From contig NZ_OY782568.1 of NCBI RefSeq assembly GCF_963677875.1, positions 1 through 44,465 on the forward strand: a DNA stretch of 44,465 nucleotides, in the 5' to 3' direction. The stretch comes from Thiomicrorhabdus sp. (GTDB taxonomy: Bacteria; Pseudomonadota; Gammaproteobacteria; Thiomicrospirales; Thiomicrospiraceae). Positions 43,589 through 44,465 of this stretch are shown in pieces (positions within the stretch are counted from its first letter, which is position 1; the number at the start of each line of letters is the position of its first letter). Below the pieces are notes generated by a model that saw only the letters and a list, made by a program, of their open reading frames with translations, made no database searches and was not told the origin of the DNA. The translations under genes were made by a program, and so were the position numbers.

Positions 43589-44465
43589 TCAATCAATTTC
43601 AGGCTTTACCGCCTGGCTGATCTTTTGCAGAACGCGGGTCACCAAAGCCTCATCACACACCGGCTCGACTTTCAGATACCACCAATCGGTGCGCTTCAGG
43701 CGTTTTGCGATCGCTTGACATTTTACCGCATCTTTCTCTGTCATAAACAAAGGTTTTGTCGAGGAAAAGCCATCAAAATCCGGTTCAATATAGGCATGAT
43801 GGTCAGCAAAAGCCACCCCCTGACAAAGCAACCCCAAATCCATCAGACTATCGAAAAACCGCTGCGGATTACCAATCCCCGCCAAAGCCTCCACCGCCTG
43901 TCCGGAAAAAGCCGTCAAATCACAACGAATTTCCGGATTGTCGACTCTGCGAAACTCGACCGGCTGCAACTGCATGCTGAAGGATTTTCCACGCTCTGTT
44001 TTCAAGCGACGAATCGACGGCCACTCACCATTAGACACCACCAGATCGACACTGGACAAACGTTGCATCGGTTCGCGCAAAGGCCCGGCCGGCATGCAAA
44101 AACGGTTGCCAAAGCCACGCACACTATCAAACAGAACAACCTCAATATCTCTTGGAAGCGCATAATGCTGCAGACCGTCATCGCTGATCACCACATCGCA
44201 AGGCGCTTTCTGATCCAACAGCTGTAGAGCTTCAATGCGCTTGGGCGAAACCGCAACCGGACACCCCAAACGCTTTGCAAGCATCAAAGGCTCATCGCCG
44301 ACCAGGCGCGGATCACTATCCTTTTCCACGCACACCGGCCAACGGTCGCTTTGTCCGCCATAGCCGCGACTAATAATACCGACTTTGAAACCTTTGGCTT
44401 GCAAAGCCTGAACCAGCCAGATAATAAACGGCGTTTTGCCGCTACCGCCAACAACAAGATTTCCA
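43589..44465 (-). CDS. lpxK: Tetraacyldisaccharide 4'-kinase, truncated at the right edge
   Basis: Phosphorylates lipid A disaccharide at the 4' position; inner-membrane-associated. The frame runs through the right edge, so the N-terminal residues are missing here. The Walker A region is visible at the edge (NLVVGGSGKTPFIIWLV), then GFKVGIISRGYGG, the catalytic ISDDGLQHYALPRDIEVVL (DDGLQ), and C-terminal ALAGIGNPQRFFDSL and FMTEKDAVKC. It is the first gene of the lpxK-ycaR-kdsB set. About 290 residues are present of the usual 320-340. Confidence 0.96.
   Translation of the reverse strand, partial: GNLVVGGSGKTPFIIWLVQALQAKGFKVGIISRGYGGQSDRWPVCVEKDSDPRLVGDEPLMLAKRLGCPVAVSPKRIEALQLLDQKAPCDVVISDDGLQHYALPRDIEVVLFDSVRGFGNRFCMPAGPLREPMQRLSSVDLVVSNGEWPSIRRLKTERGKSFSMQLQPVEFRRVDNPEIRCDLTAFSGQAVEALAGIGNPQRFFDSLMDLGLLCQGVAFADHHAYIEPDFDGFSSTKPLFMTEKDAVKCQAIAKRLKRTDWWYLKVEPVCDEALVTRVLQKISQAVKPEID

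Overview
This window looks like chromosomal DNA of a free-living, aerobic gammaproteobacterium. The gene content (Entner-Doudoroff enzymes, a DppBC/DppDF-type importer, BtuB/CobQ/CobO salvage, lpxK-ycaR-kdsB order, many lipoproteins and TonB receptors) and moderate base composition would fit the Thiomicrospira/Hydrogenovibrio/Thiomicrorhabdus group. That placement is an inference from gene style, not from a marker gene. There is no rRNA, recognisable tRNA, intact transposase, CRISPR array or phage module. Nearly all the DNA is ordinary coding sequence, with a few accessory patches marked by short tandem repeats and decayed genes.

Layout. 1-2941: the tail of a membrane protein converging on an edd-eda operon. 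3372-9707: single genes (a propeller-like lipoprotein, a small exported protein, a TfoX-N protein, an aldehyde dehydrogenase with a MarR regulator, an exported esterase, a MOSC protein, a Bcp-type peroxiredoxin). 9708-13586: an accessory patch with a decayed SIMPL-domain gene copy, seven perfect 15-bp repeats, a mesX-mesD pair (DUF1852 plus core MetE, a folate- and B12-independent methionine synthase) and then the intact SIMPL gene. 13625-20467: DUF3010, glnS, hypotheticals, an SbmA-like transporter overlapping a DUF815 AAA ATPase, and serA. 20483-23591: a YbhGFR-type efflux operon (HlyD, ABC ATPase, ABC-2 permease) leading into serA. 23799-25865: rlmJ, a membrane protein and a CvfB-like S1 protein.

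26000-40833 is the most interesting part. A cobalamin riboswitch controls btuB-cobQ. Then comes a minus-strand five-gene transport operon: a His-containing lipoprotein SBP, two Dpp/Nik-type permeases, a fused double ATPase and a TonB-dependent outer-membrane receptor. Then come cobO-btuF. The transport operon is a complete outer-to-inner-membrane uptake route sandwiched between cobalamin genes. I infer, without proof, that it takes up a metal chelate (cobalt or nickel), a corrinoid precursor or a peptide-like siderophore. Beside btuF lies a BLUF blue-light receptor gene that is intact except for one in-frame TAA at codon 31.

40905-44465: cnoX/ybbN, two small membrane proteins, then kdsB, ycaR and a truncated lpxK at the right edge (lipid A and KDO biosynthesis).

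The cell appears able to salvage B12 and also carries a B12-independent methionine synthase. No wholly new system is demonstrated. The strongest leads are the TonB/ABC cassette inside the cobalamin cluster, the interrupted BLUF gene, the mesXD patch with its repeat array and flanking gene remnant, and the A8 tract at the start of cobO.
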